Notes: generated by a model from the letters alone, not told the origin. Numbered from the stretch's first letter, positions 34,800 to 47,657 are shown. The stretch is DNA of 64,000 nt from an uncultured Shewanella sp. (GCF_947497935.1 NZ_CANMIO010000004.1:248001-312000), one strand, 5' to 3'. Made by a program: numbers and translations.

Positions 34800-36629
34800 A
34801 TGGAGTTCACACAAGAGGGATCGCCATTGCAAACACCTGAACTTCAACATTTTTACATCTCAGAAGAGCAATCTATCTATCTGCTCGGTGCTCACGATGC
34901 TCGTAAACATAGAGCCTGGATCCGCCTGTGTAAGCAGCAGCTAGGCAAGTTGGGGTATCAAGAATTGGAGTTAGTCGGTAAAGGCGCCTATGGCTTTGTA
35001 TTTGCTGGCGTGAATAAGCTAGGGCAGGCTCACGTATTTAAGTTCTCTCGCCTAACCTTGCCTCAGCATATTCAAGACCGCCTTGAAGAGGAGGCCTTTA
35101 TGCTATCGCAGGTCATTCACCCAAATGTGCCACCTGTGATTAAGTTTGAGCATGTCGGCAAACAAGGGATCTTAGTCATGGCAAGGGCTCCAGGTGAAGA
35201 TCTCGAGCAACTCTGCATTCGAGTCGGCGCATTACCTGTAGCCACAGTGATGAATATCGCCCGCCAACTCGCCGCCATCTTGCAGTATCTACACAATGGT
35301 CGTCCGCTTATTCATGGCGATATCAAACCTTCTAACTTAGTTTATGACGTCGAGACGCAACATCTCTCCCTCATTGACTGGGGCTCGGCTGTATTTGCTC
35401 AGCGAGATAATGATGGTAATCCGGTTAATGGCAATGTGATGGACTTGATGTCCAGCGATCAGCAGCATACCAACGCTCGAATGGGCGATGTCTACTTCAT
35501 CGGTGACGAACAACTCAATGGGGCGCTCTCTAGTCCAAGATTTGATGAGCAAGGGGTCGCAGCCACCTTATATGCCCTAGCCTCTGGTCAGGCGAGCCGT
35601 TTTGGTAGCAAGGTGATCCCACCGACCAGTATCGGCCTTCCCATCGAACTGGCTAGAACCTTAGATGGCATGCTCAGTGAGGACCCGCTACAGCGTAGAA
35701 AAGCTGGCGATTACTTTTTAAAGAGTATGAGTCACAGCCACCGTATGCATCTACCCGAGATTGATTCGGCAGCGCTAACTGCAGAGATCCCGGTGTGGAT
35801 CCTACCTAGAGATAAAGAAGTTGAGACGGTGAGCTATAGCTCGCGTAAGGCATTCTTAAAAGAACATAATGGCCATGACCCCATAGCTAAGATGGATGAT
35901 CTGCAGCTTGAAAAGTATTACCGCAACTTTATGGCTGGCATGGGAGATACCGAGAAAGGTTTTATCGCCGCAGTTGGTCGTCTTAGCCAATACGCCATTG
36001 TCGGTGGTCTAGCCATTCATTGGCGTGAGACAGGGGTGTTTATCGACTCCAATCTAGCGATTTACAAGCCTGAGCAAAAACACGCCATCACAATCGCAGT
36101 CAATAACATGGTGACATTGGCTCGCGGGATCCGCCGCATCGGAGTTTTTAAAGCCTGTTTCTTTAACGCCCGAGATACCTTACATATTGAACGTGAAGAC
36201 AGTACACAGCCTTTCGTTACAGGCAGCGATCAACAATTACCATTTGAAGTGGGTAACGTGCCATCTCTAGAGGATAAGTCTCGCCTGCACTCCTACTTTG
36301 AAGATGGCCGAGACCCAGAGGAGAACTTAGAATTGCCCAAAGAAATCATGACCGAACTGGGCTGGATAAACCAAATTCACCATACTGGCTGTATCATCTT
36401 TGAGGTATTGCCTAATCACATGAAGATCCATAGCTACTTACGGCTACTCAATCCAAGGAAACAGGCCGCATTTAGGGCAAGCCTTGATAGGATCTTGGCT
36501 CATGTAGATAAAATTCAGGGCAAAGGGGTGTCAGGTTTTATGAAGTTGCCTTATAAGAACACCCGTAAATTTAACCATATCAACTGTAAAGCCGATCGCT
36601 TCTACCCTAGAAATCCCAAACAGAGTTAG
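34800..36629 (+). CDS. Eukaryotic-like Ser/Thr protein kinase with novel C-terminal half
   Basis: A 609-residue soluble protein. Residues about 55-310 form a protein kinase domain: glycine loop 'GKGAYGFVFAG' (60-70), Lys81 in 'VFKFSR', catalytic loop 'HGDIKPSN' (172-179, Asp174 and Asn179 present; HRD is HGD) and 'DWG' (193-195) in place of DFG. The key Lys, Asp, Asn and Asp are kept, so activity is likely. Residues about 310-609 match nothing I recognise; they contain 'KAFLKEHNGHDPIAKMDD', two further alpha/beta segments and a basic C-terminus. There are no membrane helices or PASTA repeats. No cognate phosphatase is adjacent. The 3' end overlaps that of fxsA by 4 bp, tail to tail. Confidence 0.85.
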   Translation: MEFTQEGSPLQTPELQHFYISEEQSIYLLGAHDARKHRAWIRLCKQQLGKLGYQELELVGKGAYGFVFAGVNKLGQAHVFKFSRLTLPQHIQDRLEEEAFMLSQVIHPNVPPVIKFEHVGKQGILVMARAPGEDLEQLCIRVGALPVATVMNIARQLAAILQYLHNGRPLIHGDIKPSNLVYDVETQHLSLIDWGSAVFAQRDNDGNPVNGNVMDLMSSDQQHTNARMGDVYFIGDEQLNGALSSPRFDEQGVAATLYALASGQASRFGSKVIPPTSIGLPIELARTLDGMLSEDPLQRRKAGDYFLKSMSHSHRMHLPEIDSAALTAEIPVWILPRDKEVETVSYSSRKAFLKEHNGHDPIAKMDDLQLEKYYRNFMAGMGDTEKGFIAAVGRLSQYAIVGGLAIHWRETGVFIDSNLAIYKPEQKHAITIAVNNMVTLARGIRRIGVFKACFFNARDTLHIEREDSTQPFVTGSDQQLPFEVGNVPSLEDKSRLHSYFEDGRDPEENLELPKEIMTELGWINQIHHTGCIIFEVLPNHMKIHSYLRLLNPRKQAAFRASLDRILAHVDKIQGKGVSGFMKLPYKNTRKFNHINCKADRFYPRNPKQS

Positions 36630-37210
36630 GCCTTTGGCTGTTTGTCATCGTTTGGCTGATTACTCGCATCATTGACTTGATGGCTCTCGGGACGCTTGTC
36701 GCTCGGATCAGGCTTACGTTCGAAATCACCATCGAATGTATTGCCTTGGTCAAAAGGAGAATTGTCGCTATCAAATGGATTGTGCCCTTGTGGACCCATA
36801 CCAGGACCAAATCCTGGGCCGAAACCCGATTGAAAGCCACCGTTTGCTTGCACTTTTAGCTGCATACGCTTGTAGAAGAATTTTGCGACAGGAATACGAG
36901 TAAATGGCGTCAGTAACACCAGACCGATAAAATCGGTGACAAAGCCCGGGATCAGCAATAAAAGACCTGCAACGGCTAACATCATGCCTTCGACAATCTC
37001 TTGTCCCGGCGCTTCACCACGAGCAAGTTTTTGTTGCACCTGCATCAAGGTACTTATCCCTTGACTACGCACTAAAGAGACACCCACTACCGCAGTAAAA
37101 ATTACCAACGCAACAGTTGTCCAGCTGCCTAAAACCTCACCAACACGGATCAGCACAGATAGCTCCATCACAGGGACTACCACGAATATTAATAACAAAA
37201 TAAAAAACAC
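36626..37210 (-). CDS. fxsA: FxsA-family cytoplasmic membrane protein
   Basis: A 194-residue protein. It has an N-terminal helix ('FFILLLIFVVVPVMELSVLIRVG' region), two more membrane segments (about 30-50 and 75-100), and the family's 'GEAPGQEIVEGMMLAVAGLLL' pattern. The C-terminal 70 residues are polar, rich in Gly, Pro, Asp and Asn ('GFGPGFGPGMGPQG'), and cytoplasmic. E. coli FxsA (overproduction) relieves phage T7 exclusion by F; its normal role is unknown. It lies near cutA-dsbD as in E. coli, where fxsA is also in that neighbourhood. Confidence 0.9.
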   Translation of the reverse strand: MFFILLLIFVVVPVMELSVLIRVGEVLGSWTTVALVIFTAVVGVSLVRSQGISTLMQVQQKLARGEAPGQEIVEGMMLAVAGLLLLIPGFVTDFIGLVLLTPFTRIPVAKFFYKRMQLKVQANGGFQSGFGPGFGPGMGPQGHNPFDSDNSPFDQGNTFDGDFERKPDPSDKRPESHQVNDASNQPNDDKQPKA

Positions 37211-37528
37211 ACTGACCTCACATTTTTTGCTAGTGATGAAAACTAAATTGGGGCGACTCGGTCTACTTTCAAGTCGTTGCCTATTTGGTGCTACTACATA
37301 AGAGTATAAATCCTAACTGATGCAGCAATTAGGTGCCTAATTGTAAGCAAAAACTACTGGCATCACTATTTTAGCCACACCTTAATGCAAGGCTAAGTTA
37401 AAAGACGTAAAGTATCGATTAGATTTTTAAAAACTGTTCGCTTTAAGTGAAGTCATTGTAATCTGAACGACACAATACAATAGTTGGCTTAATACAATTT
37501 TAATCTGTTGGAAAATAGAAATAGTGTC
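37211..37528. other. Intergenic region between fxsA and cutA
   Basis: About 320 bp, presumably divergent promoters. I see no clear palindrome or small gene. Confidence 0.4.
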
Positions 37529-37852
37529 ATGCAAAACGAATTTTTGTTAGTCATCACAACTTGCCCGACTCAAAATCAGGCTAAATCGCTTGCCCATGAG
37601 TTGGTCAAAGCCAAACTCGCTGCCTGCGTGCAGATATCACAAGCGGTGACTTCGGTATATGAGTGGCAGGGGCAAGTATGTGAAGAACAAGAGTTTGTTG
37701 TACACATAAAATGCTTAGCGCAACATTACAATGCCATCGAGCGACTTATTTCAAAGTTACACCCCTATGATGTACCCGAGCTAATCGCACTCCCTGTGAC
37801 CCAAGGATTGCCAGCCTATTTTGATTGGATAAAAGAAACCACACAGCCATGA
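37529..37852 (+). CDS. cutA: Divalent-cation tolerance protein CutA
   Basis: A 107-residue protein of the trimeric CutA1 family, implicated in copper and divalent-cation tolerance. Conserved parts are 'LVITTCPTQNQAKSLAHELV', 'LAACVQI', 'SVYEWQG' and 'HPYDVPELIALPV', all in normal order. The frame is open upstream from TTG 37508, but ATG 37529 gives the normal N-terminus. Its stop codon overlaps the dsbD start as ATGA, so the two genes are translationally coupled, the order found in E. coli. Confidence 0.95.
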   Translation: MQNEFLLVITTCPTQNQAKSLAHELVKAKLAACVQISQAVTSVYEWQGQVCEEQEFVVHIKCLAQHYNAIERLISKLHPYDVPELIALPVTQGLPAYFDWIKETTQP

Positions 37853-39681
37853 AAAGAATCATAAACCTGTTTTTAGCCTCACTACTACTGCTGACGCCAC
37901 TGGCACATGCAGAGGGTATTTTCAGTAGTAATAAGTTTGACTTTTTAAAGGGCGAGCCTGAGCTCATGCCTGTCGATCAGGCATTCGTGTTCGACTTTAA
38001 ACAGCAAGGCGACCAAGTCAGAATTAGCTGGGTCATCGCCGACGGTTACTACATGTACCGCGACAAGCTTAAATTCGAAGCAGCCGACGGTGCCGTCTTA
38101 GGTGAAATAGCGCTGCCACAAGGTAAGCCTCACACCGATGAATACTTCGGTGAGCAAGAGGTTTATTACACTTACGTCGAGATGCCCGTCGCAATCAAAG
38201 AGTCGGTTGCTGGCGGCAAGTTAAATGTCACCTTTATGGGCTGTGCCGAGGGCAAGCTGTGTTTTCCACCGACCAAGAAAACGGCTGACTTAACCGAAGT
38301 CGCTGCCAATGATGGTCTGCTAAGCGATACCGATAAGTCGCTAGGTAGTGTCGATGCAACGGCAACTCCTGCTGAAGCCACCAGCGCACCTATCACGCAA
38401 CAAGATACCCTAAGCGCTATGCTTGCGGGCGATAGCCTTATCTGGACTTTAGTCATCTTCTTCGGTCTAGGTGTCGGTCTAGCGCTAACTCCTTGCGTAT
38501 TCCCTATGTATCCAATCCTGTCAGGGATCATCGTCGGCCAAGGTAAGAAGCTTTCTACGGCTAAAGCCTTCAGTCTGTCGATGGTTTACGTCCAAGGTAT
38601 GGCCATTACCTACTCGTTAGTAGGGCTTATCGTTGCCTCGGCAGGTATGAAGTACCAAGCGGCATTGCAGCACCCTGCCGTGCTTATTGTATTGGCAATA
38701 CTCTTCTTTGTATTAAGTCTGTCAATGTTTGGCCTGTACGATCTAAAACTGCCTTCTAAGTGGCAAGAGAAGATGAACTCGCTGTCGAATAATCAGAAGG
38801 GCGGCAATGTCATTGGCGTGTTTGTGATGGGGATTATCTCAGGCCTCGTTGCCTCGCCTTGTACCACGGCTCCGCTATCAGGCGCGCTAATCTATGTGGC
38901 GCAAACTGGCGACTTAATGCAAGGTTTCTTAGCCCTGTATGTGTTGAGCATGGGTATGGGCGTACCGCTACTGATTATTGGTACCTCTGGCGGTAAGATC
39001 TTACCAAGAGCTGGTAGCTGGATGGATGTCATCAAGACTATCTTCGGTTTCTTACTCATCGCCGTGTCCATCGTGATGCTAGGGCGGATCTGGCCAGGCT
39101 TTATCTCAGATCTACTTTGGTCTATCTGGGGTATCGCACTTGTTGGTTACCTAATGCATCAAAACAAACTCACCGAGTTTAACTGGAAGCAAACCACCCG
39201 TTCGGTACTGCTCATGTTGTCATTATTAGCGAGTTTCTCCTACGGTATGCAGGCAGTAATGGCTAAACTTGGTTTTAGTAACCATGCAGTAGTTAATAGC
39301 TCGAGTGAGGCTCAAAGTCATGGATTCAAACGTATCAAGTCATTAGAAGACTTGAATAGCGAGATCGCAGCTGCAAGTGCTCAAGGCAAGACGGTGATGT
39401 TAGATCTTTACGCCGACTGGTGTGTGGCCTGTAAAGAATTTGAAGCTATTACCTTTAAAGATGCACAGGTTCTAGAGCGTATGAACAAGATGGTACTGCT
39501 GCAAGCTGACGTCACTAAGAATGATGCAATTGATATCGAATTGCTGGAGCACTACAACATTCTCGGCCTACCTACGTTGTTAATGTTCGATGAAAATGGC
39601 GCTATCCGTGATGATCTTCGTGTTACCGGTTTTATGCGACCAAAGGCCTTTGCCGAGCATCTAGACCACTTAGTAAAGTAA
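37849..39681 (+). CDS. dsbD: Thiol:disulphide interchange protein DsbD
   Basis: A 610-residue inner-membrane protein that carries reducing power from cytoplasmic thioredoxin to periplasmic DsbC, DsbG and cytochrome c maturation proteins. A signal peptide (about residues 1-22, 'LLLLTPLAHA') precedes the N-terminal immunoglobulin-like domain with its Cys pair in 'GCAEGKLCFPPT'. The membrane domain has eight helices with 'LTPCVFPMYPILSG' and 'ASPCTTAPLSG' holding the two central cysteines. The C-terminal thioredoxin domain has 'DWCVACKEFE'. All six catalytic cysteines are present. The start codon overlaps the cutA stop. A terminator follows at 39712. Confidence 0.96.
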   Translation: MKRIINLFLASLLLLTPLAHAEGIFSSNKFDFLKGEPELMPVDQAFVFDFKQQGDQVRISWVIADGYYMYRDKLKFEAADGAVLGEIALPQGKPHTDEYFGEQEVYYTYVEMPVAIKESVAGGKLNVTFMGCAEGKLCFPPTKKTADLTEVAANDGLLSDTDKSLGSVDATATPAEATSAPITQQDTLSAMLAGDSLIWTLVIFFGLGVGLALTPCVFPMYPILSGIIVGQGKKLSTAKAFSLSMVYVQGMAITYSLVGLIVASAGMKYQAALQHPAVLIVLAILFFVLSLSMFGLYDLKLPSKWQEKMNSLSNNQKGGNVIGVFVMGIISGLVASPCTTAPLSGALIYVAQTGDLMQGFLALYVLSMGMGVPLLIIGTSGGKILPRAGSWMDVIKTIFGFLLIAVSIVMLGRIWPGFISDLLWSIWGIALVGYLMHQNKLTEFNWKQTTRSVLLMLSLLASFSYGMQAVMAKLGFSNHAVVNSSSEAQSHGFKRIKSLEDLNSEIAAASAQGKTVMLDLYADWCVACKEFEAITFKDAQVLERMNKMVLLQADVTKNDAIDIELLEHYNILGLPTLLMFDENGAIRDDLRVTGFMRPKAFAEHLDHLVK

Positions 39682-39711
39682 GCTTTAGTAACACTCATTA
39701 GCTTATATCCA

Positions 39712-39744
39712 AGCCCCAGTTTATTGTAATAAGCTGGGGTTTTT
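39712..39744 (+). terminator. Intrinsic terminator of cutA-dsbD
   Basis: CCCCAG-TTATT / AATAA-GCTGGGG stem with one bulge, followed by five T. Confidence 0.88.
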
Positions 39745-39863
39745 CTTTATATGCCCCTCAATGCTACCCTCATCATAAATCGCCAAAATTATTCACATTT
39801 TTCAGCTCAACTTCATAAATTTCTTATACAATGGTGCATCATTCCATATTAAAAAGGAGCATC

Positions 39864-41522
39864 ATGGAACCCGCCATACTCATTATCACCTTAGCCTGCG
39901 GCATGTTAGTTAGCCGTGTGGGACTTCCCCCTCTAATTGGCTATCTTGTTGCGGGATTTGTGCTGTTTCTATTCGGAATTGAAGAATCTAGCCTTCCTAT
40001 GTTGGAGCAGCTGGCTAACTTAGGTGTCACCTTACTGTTATTCGCCATTGGCCTGAAGTTAGATCTTCGCAGCCTATTTAAAGCCGAGGTATGGGCAGGC
40101 TCAAGTTTGCACCTAATGGGCTCCATGCTGTTTTTTATCCCGCTACTAAAACTGCTTGGCCTGTTAGGGCTAGAACAGCTTACAGGTCTTGAACTTAACC
40201 AGCTCGCCCTACTCGCCTTCGCTTTAAGTTTTTCCAGTACTATCTTTGCGGTAAAGGTGCTCGAAGATAAGGGTGATATGCAGACGCTTTATGGCCGCGT
40301 CGCCATTGGTATCTTGATTATGCAAGATATCTTTGCGGTCGCTTTTCTCACCATCTCTAAGGGAGATATTCCCTCTTACTGGGCGTTAGCATTACTGCTA
40401 TTGCCGCTGGCAAAGCCTCTCATTTACAAGGCATTCGACCGTGTTGGCCACGGTGAATTATTAGTGCTATTTGGCTTAGTCATGGCGCTTGTCATGGGCG
40501 CAGGATTATTTGAGCTTGTTGGCCTAAAACCGGATCTCGGCGCGCTCATCATAGGTATTTTACTGGCGGGTCATCCAAAATCTTCGGAGCTAGCAAAATC
40601 TCTGTTTTACTTCAAAGAGCTGTTCTTAGTTGCCTTCTTCTTGACCGTTGGTCTCAACGGTTTACCGACCTTCTCCGATATAGGCTTAGCGGCAATCTTA
40701 GTGGTCGTGGTGCCGATAAAGGTCATTCTATTTATGTACTTATTGACGCATTTTAAACTGCGTTCACGTACGGCCTTGATGACCTCATTTAACTTAGGTA
40801 ACTACAGCGAGTTCGGCTTGATTGTTGCTGCAGTGGCCACATCGAAAGGCTGGCTCCCCCCACAGTGGATGGTGATCCTAGCGGTAGCACTCAGCTTTAG
40901 CTTTCTATTTGCAGCGCCACTTAATACCGCCTCTAGCCGTATCTATCAAAAGTTCCAAGGCAAGCTTAAGCGCTTAGAGAAACACCCTCTTCATCCTGAA
41001 GATAGACCTATCCCCGTCGGTAACCCTCGCTTTCTTATCTTAGGTATGGGACGTATCGGTTCTGGTGCTTATGATGAGCTCAGGGCGCGTTACGATGGTG
41101 AAATACTGGGGGTCGAGCATAAGCAAGAACTGGTGGACTTTCATATTTCCGAAGGCAGAAATGTAGTACAAGGTGATGCATCCGATACTGACTTTTGGGA
41201 GAAGCTTGATAAAGCCCCTCACCTTGAATTGGTGCTACTGACGATGCCTCATCACGTGGGTAACCAGTTTGCCGTCGAGCAACTGAAACGTCTGGATTAC
41301 CAAGGAAAACTAAGTGCTATCGTCAAGTATAAAGAGGATGCTCAGTCACTGAGCGAGTCTGGAGTGCACAGTGTTTATAACCTCTATGAGGCCGCAGGTG
41401 CTGGTTTTGTTGAACACCTGGTCAAGGAGTTACTGACTCCAAGTGGCGCTGCGCCGGATAACCCCGATGCGATCAACCGTCAAAATGAGGCGAACGCATT
41501 AGACAATGAGCAAAAGGCCTAA
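39864..41522 (+). CDS. Kef-type monovalent cation:proton antiporter with TrkA-N domain
   Basis: A 552-residue protein. Residues about 1-380 hold some 12 membrane helices with CPA2 features ('VGLPPLIGYLVAGFVLFLFG', 'IGLKLDLRSLF', 'LKPDLGALIIGILLAGHP'). A cytoplasmic TrkA-N (RCK) domain follows (about 400-520), with a Rossmann motif 'ILGMGRIGSGAYDEL' that should bind NAD(H) or a related nucleotide. It resembles YbaL/KefB-type potassium efflux systems. The frame is open upstream, but AAGGAG lies seven bases before ATG 39864. No KefF/KefG partner is adjacent. Confidence 0.9.
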   Translation: MEPAILIITLACGMLVSRVGLPPLIGYLVAGFVLFLFGIEESSLPMLEQLANLGVTLLLFAIGLKLDLRSLFKAEVWAGSSLHLMGSMLFFIPLLKLLGLLGLEQLTGLELNQLALLAFALSFSSTIFAVKVLEDKGDMQTLYGRVAIGILIMQDIFAVAFLTISKGDIPSYWALALLLLPLAKPLIYKAFDRVGHGELLVLFGLVMALVMGAGLFELVGLKPDLGALIIGILLAGHPKSSELAKSLFYFKELFLVAFFLTVGLNGLPTFSDIGLAAILVVVVPIKVILFMYLLTHFKLRSRTALMTSFNLGNYSEFGLIVAAVATSKGWLPPQWMVILAVALSFSFLFAAPLNTASSRIYQKFQGKLKRLEKHPLHPEDRPIPVGNPRFLILGMGRIGSGAYDELRARYDGEILGVEHKQELVDFHISEGRNVVQGDASDTDFWEKLDKAPHLELVLLTMPHHVGNQFAVEQLKRLDYQGKLSAIVKYKEDAQSLSESGVHSVYNLYEAAGAGFVEHLVKELLTPSGAAPDNPDAINRQNEANALDNEQKA

Positions 41523-41547
41523 TTGTATACATTATCCCTGTTATAGC

Positions 41548-41589
41548 GTATGTTATTTGTTAACGAGTATATAATGACCGATAACATAC
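41548..41589. promoter_or_regulatory. Promoter with inverted repeat ahead of the galactoside cluster
   Basis: GTATGTTAT (41548-41556) and its exact complement ATAACATAC (41581-41589) flank a TATAAT (41570-41575). The arrangement looks like an operator pair around the -10 region of the cluster promoter. The regulator is not in the window. Confidence 0.5.
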
Positions 41590-41590
41590 A

Positions 41591-42517
41591 ATGCCAAATA
41601 ATAAAAACTCTACTCTGGCGGGTTATGCATTTCTAACAAGCCTACTTCTTATTCCCAGCAGCATTCAGGCTGCTGGGTTCGATATCTGGATCTATCCCCT
41701 CGATTACAACGACACCAGCAAACAATGGAGCCTAGGTGAAGCTCAAGCCGTCACTGAGCGCAATGGCTACGACAACCAACCTAGCTTTAGCCCCGATAGC
41801 CAAAACCTGCTATTTACTTCAGACAGAATAAACGCACAAAACGATATCTATCAGTATCGCCTCACTGACAGCAGTCTTAGCCAACTGACCTTTACTCCCG
41901 AGCAGAGCGAATATTCACCGCAAGCTTTCGAAAATGGCACTGATAGCTATCAGCTCAAGTATGTGGTCGAGCAAGGTGTGCCGCACCAAAGTGTTTGGCA
42001 ACAAACGAGCAATAGCCCACGCAAGCGTGCCATCAATAGTTATATTCCAACGGGTTACTTTGCTAGCGATGCGCAATTAGGCACCCTCATTTGGGCAAGG
42101 TATGCCTATAGTCTCTATTTTGAACCTAAGGGCGAAACTGCCGATGAGCGCCACTTTGTGGTAGACAACGTTGGCCGCAGTATCCACACCATTCCCAATG
42201 ACCGCGCCTTTAGCTACCTACATAAGCAGCTTGATGGCGACAGAGTGATTAAGCGTTTCTCGCCACAAGACAATAGCCACAGCCGATTAATAACACTGCC
42301 TAGTAGCGCAAGCGAAGACTATGCCTGGAGTCAGAATAATTGGCTTTTAAATATAGATGATGGCCATTTACGCGGCTGGAACTCAGCATCTATACAGCAG
42401 CCAGACTGGCAAATACTGAGTCCAATCAAGGCGCCGAGTGAGCGTTACCTAAATGCCTCTCGTATTGCTATTAGCCCTGACAGCAAACACTTAGCTGTAG
42501 TTTGGCAACGAAAATAA
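41591..42517 (+). CDS. Exported TolB-like (PD40) beta-propeller protein
   Basis: A 308-residue protein with a signal peptide (about residues 1-27, ending 'SSIQA'). The mature part shows TolB/PD40 propeller motifs: 'NQPSFSPDSQNLLFTSD', 'ISPDSKHLAVVWQ', and recurring short strands of the type 'NDIYQYRLTDSSLSQLT'. No catalytic domain is attached. It is the first gene of a cluster with beta-galactosidase, sugar symporter, galK and galM, so a role in sensing or binding extracytoplasmic galactosides is possible but unproven. The ATG has no Shine-Dalgarno sequence and lies about 15 bp after the likely -10, so the mRNA may be almost leaderless. Confidence 0.8.
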   Translation: MPNNKNSTLAGYAFLTSLLLIPSSIQAAGFDIWIYPLDYNDTSKQWSLGEAQAVTERNGYDNQPSFSPDSQNLLFTSDRINAQNDIYQYRLTDSSLSQLTFTPEQSEYSPQAFENGTDSYQLKYVVEQGVPHQSVWQQTSNSPRKRAINSYIPTGYFASDAQLGTLIWARYAYSLYFEPKGETADERHFVVDNVGRSIHTIPNDRAFSYLHKQLDGDRVIKRFSPQDNSHSRLITLPSSASEDYAWSQNNWLLNIDDGHLRGWNSASIQQPDWQILSPIKAPSERYLNASRIAISPDSKHLAVVWQRK

Positions 42518-45775
<3,258 letters not shown>

Positions 45776-45782
45776 CCACAGC

Positions 45783-45796
45783 CCTAACATGTTAGG
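45783..45796. promoter_or_regulatory. Perfect 14-bp palindrome after lacZ
   Basis: CCTAACATGTTAGG is a perfect palindrome 8 bp after the lacZ stop codon. Its half-site TAACAT also occurs in the repeat before the PD40 gene. It may be an operator. Confidence 0.4.
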
Positions 45797-45834
45797 CTGT
45801 ATTCAGTGATCGCAACTTAATACTGCGTATAGAA

Positions 45835-45872
45835 GGCCATATCAGCCTTATACTAGTAAGGCAGATATGGCC
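45835..45872 (+). other. Long hairpin between lacZ and the symporter gene
   Basis: GGCCATATCAGCCTTA (45835-45850) pairs with its near-perfect complement at 45857-45872, with one A-A mismatch and a 6-base loop. There is no U-tract. It may be an attenuator, an mRNA processing or stability element, or an operator between lacZ and the symporter. Confidence 0.6.
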
Positions 45873-45915
45873 CAACCAAGGATATAAAAACTAAAAATAA
45901 CGGTTAAGGATCAAC

Positions 45916-47337
45916 ATGGAACACACTATTCAACTGGTTATATTTTTTGGCTTAACCGCCTTGGTAGGTTTAATCACCTACCTAAAATGCCGCAAAGTCA
46001 CCCGCGATAGCAGCGACAGCAAAGACTATTTTCTTGCCGGCGGAGGCTTAAGTTGGGTGGTAGTTGCAGGCTCTTTGATGATGACTAACATCAGCGCCGA
46101 GCAAATTGTTGGCATGAACGGCGCACAAACCTTGCTAGTCGCTTGGTGGGAGATCGCCGCGGCGGTGGGACTCATCATACTCGCTAAATGGCTGATCCCT
46201 ATCTATTACAAGTATAACTGCACTACGACAACCGAACTGCTTGAGCGCAAGTATCAAGACAAGGGGATCCGAGCCATGGTGTCGGTGTTGTTTATGCTTG
46301 GCTATGCCTTTATTCTGCTGCCTGTAGTGCTTTATACCGGCTCGCTATTTATGAAGTCTATGTTTGGCTTATCGATATCAGTAACTCTGCTAGCAATCAT
46401 CTTTGCGGTCGTCGGTGCCATCTATGCTATTTTTGGCGGCCTAAGAGCCATTGCCATCTCCGATAGCCTCAATGGTATCGGTTTACTGCTTATGGGGGTT
46501 GTAGTCTCTTATCTGGCACTTAACGCCGTAAACTGGGATCTATCAGGGATCCCAATTGAACGTGTCACCTTGATTGGTGATGCTCAATCAGATATTCCTT
46601 GGCATACATTGTTAACCGGTATGATCTTCATTCAGATCTTCTACTGGGGCACTAACATGGTGATCACCCAAAGAGCCCTAGCGGCAAAATCGGTTAAAGA
46701 GGCGCAGAAAGGCCTCTATGCAGCCGTTGTCATGAAGCTAATTATTCCAATTATCGTGGTGTTACCAGGACTTGTGGCCTACAAACTTTACGGTGATGTC
46801 GGTGATGTTGCCTACGGCAAGCTAGTAGGAGATATTCTACCTAGTTGGCTATCTGGTGCTTTCGCTGCGGTAATGGCGGGCGCGGTGTTAAGCTCGTTTA
46901 ACTCTTGCTTGAACTCAGCAGCCGCGCTTTATACCTGCGATATTCACCAAAACTATATCAACCCCAATGCCGATATTCGAAAAATTGGCACCCGTGTCGC
47001 CCTAGTCTTTACCCTTATTTCATTGTGTTTAGTGCCAGTATTTGCCCAATCAGCCAGTATTATTTCGCTACTACAACAGCTTAATGGCCTCTACTCTATG
47101 CCTGTACTTGCCGCCTTTATCTGTGCCCTAGTCTTTAAGGATGTTAACGCTAAAGCGATTAAGATTGGCCTAGTGTTTGGCGTATTAATGTATGCGGTGT
47201 TTACCTTTGTGTGGAGTCCGCTGCACTTTATCCACATGATGGCTATTACCTTGGCCGCAACGATTTTGACTACCCTAGCCCTGAGTAAATTTGTATTTGG
47301 GCCACAGAGCATCAATAGCCAACTTGTAAGTGACTAA
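45916..47337 (+). CDS. SSS-family sodium/galactose symporter
   Basis: A 473-residue inner-membrane protein with about 13 helices, family SSS (SGLT-like). Typical motifs are 'DYFLAGGGLSWVVVAGSLMM' followed by 'TNISAEQIVGMNGA' (sodium site in helix 1), 'YYKYNCTTTTELLERKY', 'IFGGLRAIAISDSLNGIGLL' and 'GAVLSSFNSCLNSAAALYT'. The position between beta-galactosidase and galactokinase argues for galactose uptake driven by sodium, sensible for a marine bacterium. AAGGA precedes the ATG. It is separated from lacZ by 140 bp holding two palindromes. Confidence 0.93.
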   Translation: MEHTIQLVIFFGLTALVGLITYLKCRKVTRDSSDSKDYFLAGGGLSWVVVAGSLMMTNISAEQIVGMNGAQTLLVAWWEIAAAVGLIILAKWLIPIYYKYNCTTTTELLERKYQDKGIRAMVSVLFMLGYAFILLPVVLYTGSLFMKSMFGLSISVTLLAIIFAVVGAIYAIFGGLRAIAISDSLNGIGLLLMGVVVSYLALNAVNWDLSGIPIERVTLIGDAQSDIPWHTLLTGMIFIQIFYWGTNMVITQRALAAKSVKEAQKGLYAAVVMKLIIPIIVVLPGLVAYKLYGDVGDVAYGKLVGDILPSWLSGAFAAVMAGAVLSSFNSCLNSAAALYTCDIHQNYINPNADIRKIGTRVALVFTLISLCLVPVFAQSASIISLLQQLNGLYSMPVLAAFICALVFKDVNAKAIKIGLVFGVLMYAVFTFVWSPLHFIHMMAITLAATILTTLALSKFVFGPQSINSQLVSD

Positions 47338-47657
47338 CCTCAAGCTATCGCTCCAATGCCTTACTATCAGAATTGGGCATTGGAGCTTGTATCAAGCTGC
47401 AATAGAAAAACTCAGTTACACAAGTTACAAAGTCATGATATAAAACATTAGATGGATATTTAGTAGAAGACGATGACACAGCCTATTTCCACTCAATTTA
47501 GGCTAATGCCGCTCAAAAAATATCATGCATTAAGATTACTTTTTAGTGTAAACCGCTGTTAAGAAATTGGTCGCCAGAATCAAACCGCAGCTAAACCACC
47601 AGTTTATTGCAATGCTTTTGTACTGAACGAAAATATTAACATTCGGAAATTTTGATT
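47338..47657. other. Intergenic region between the symporter and galK
   Basis: 320 bp without a gene. An 11-bp perfect hairpin (GCTCCAATGCC / GGCATTGGAGC, 47350-47386) probably ends the upstream transcript. A separate promoter for galK-galM is therefore likely; no operator was identified with confidence. Confidence 0.5.
47350..47390 (+). terminator. Probable terminator after the symporter gene
   Basis: Stem of 11 bp, loop of 15 bases, followed by the imperfect T-rich TTGTAT. It starts 12 bp after the stop codon. Confidence 0.6.
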
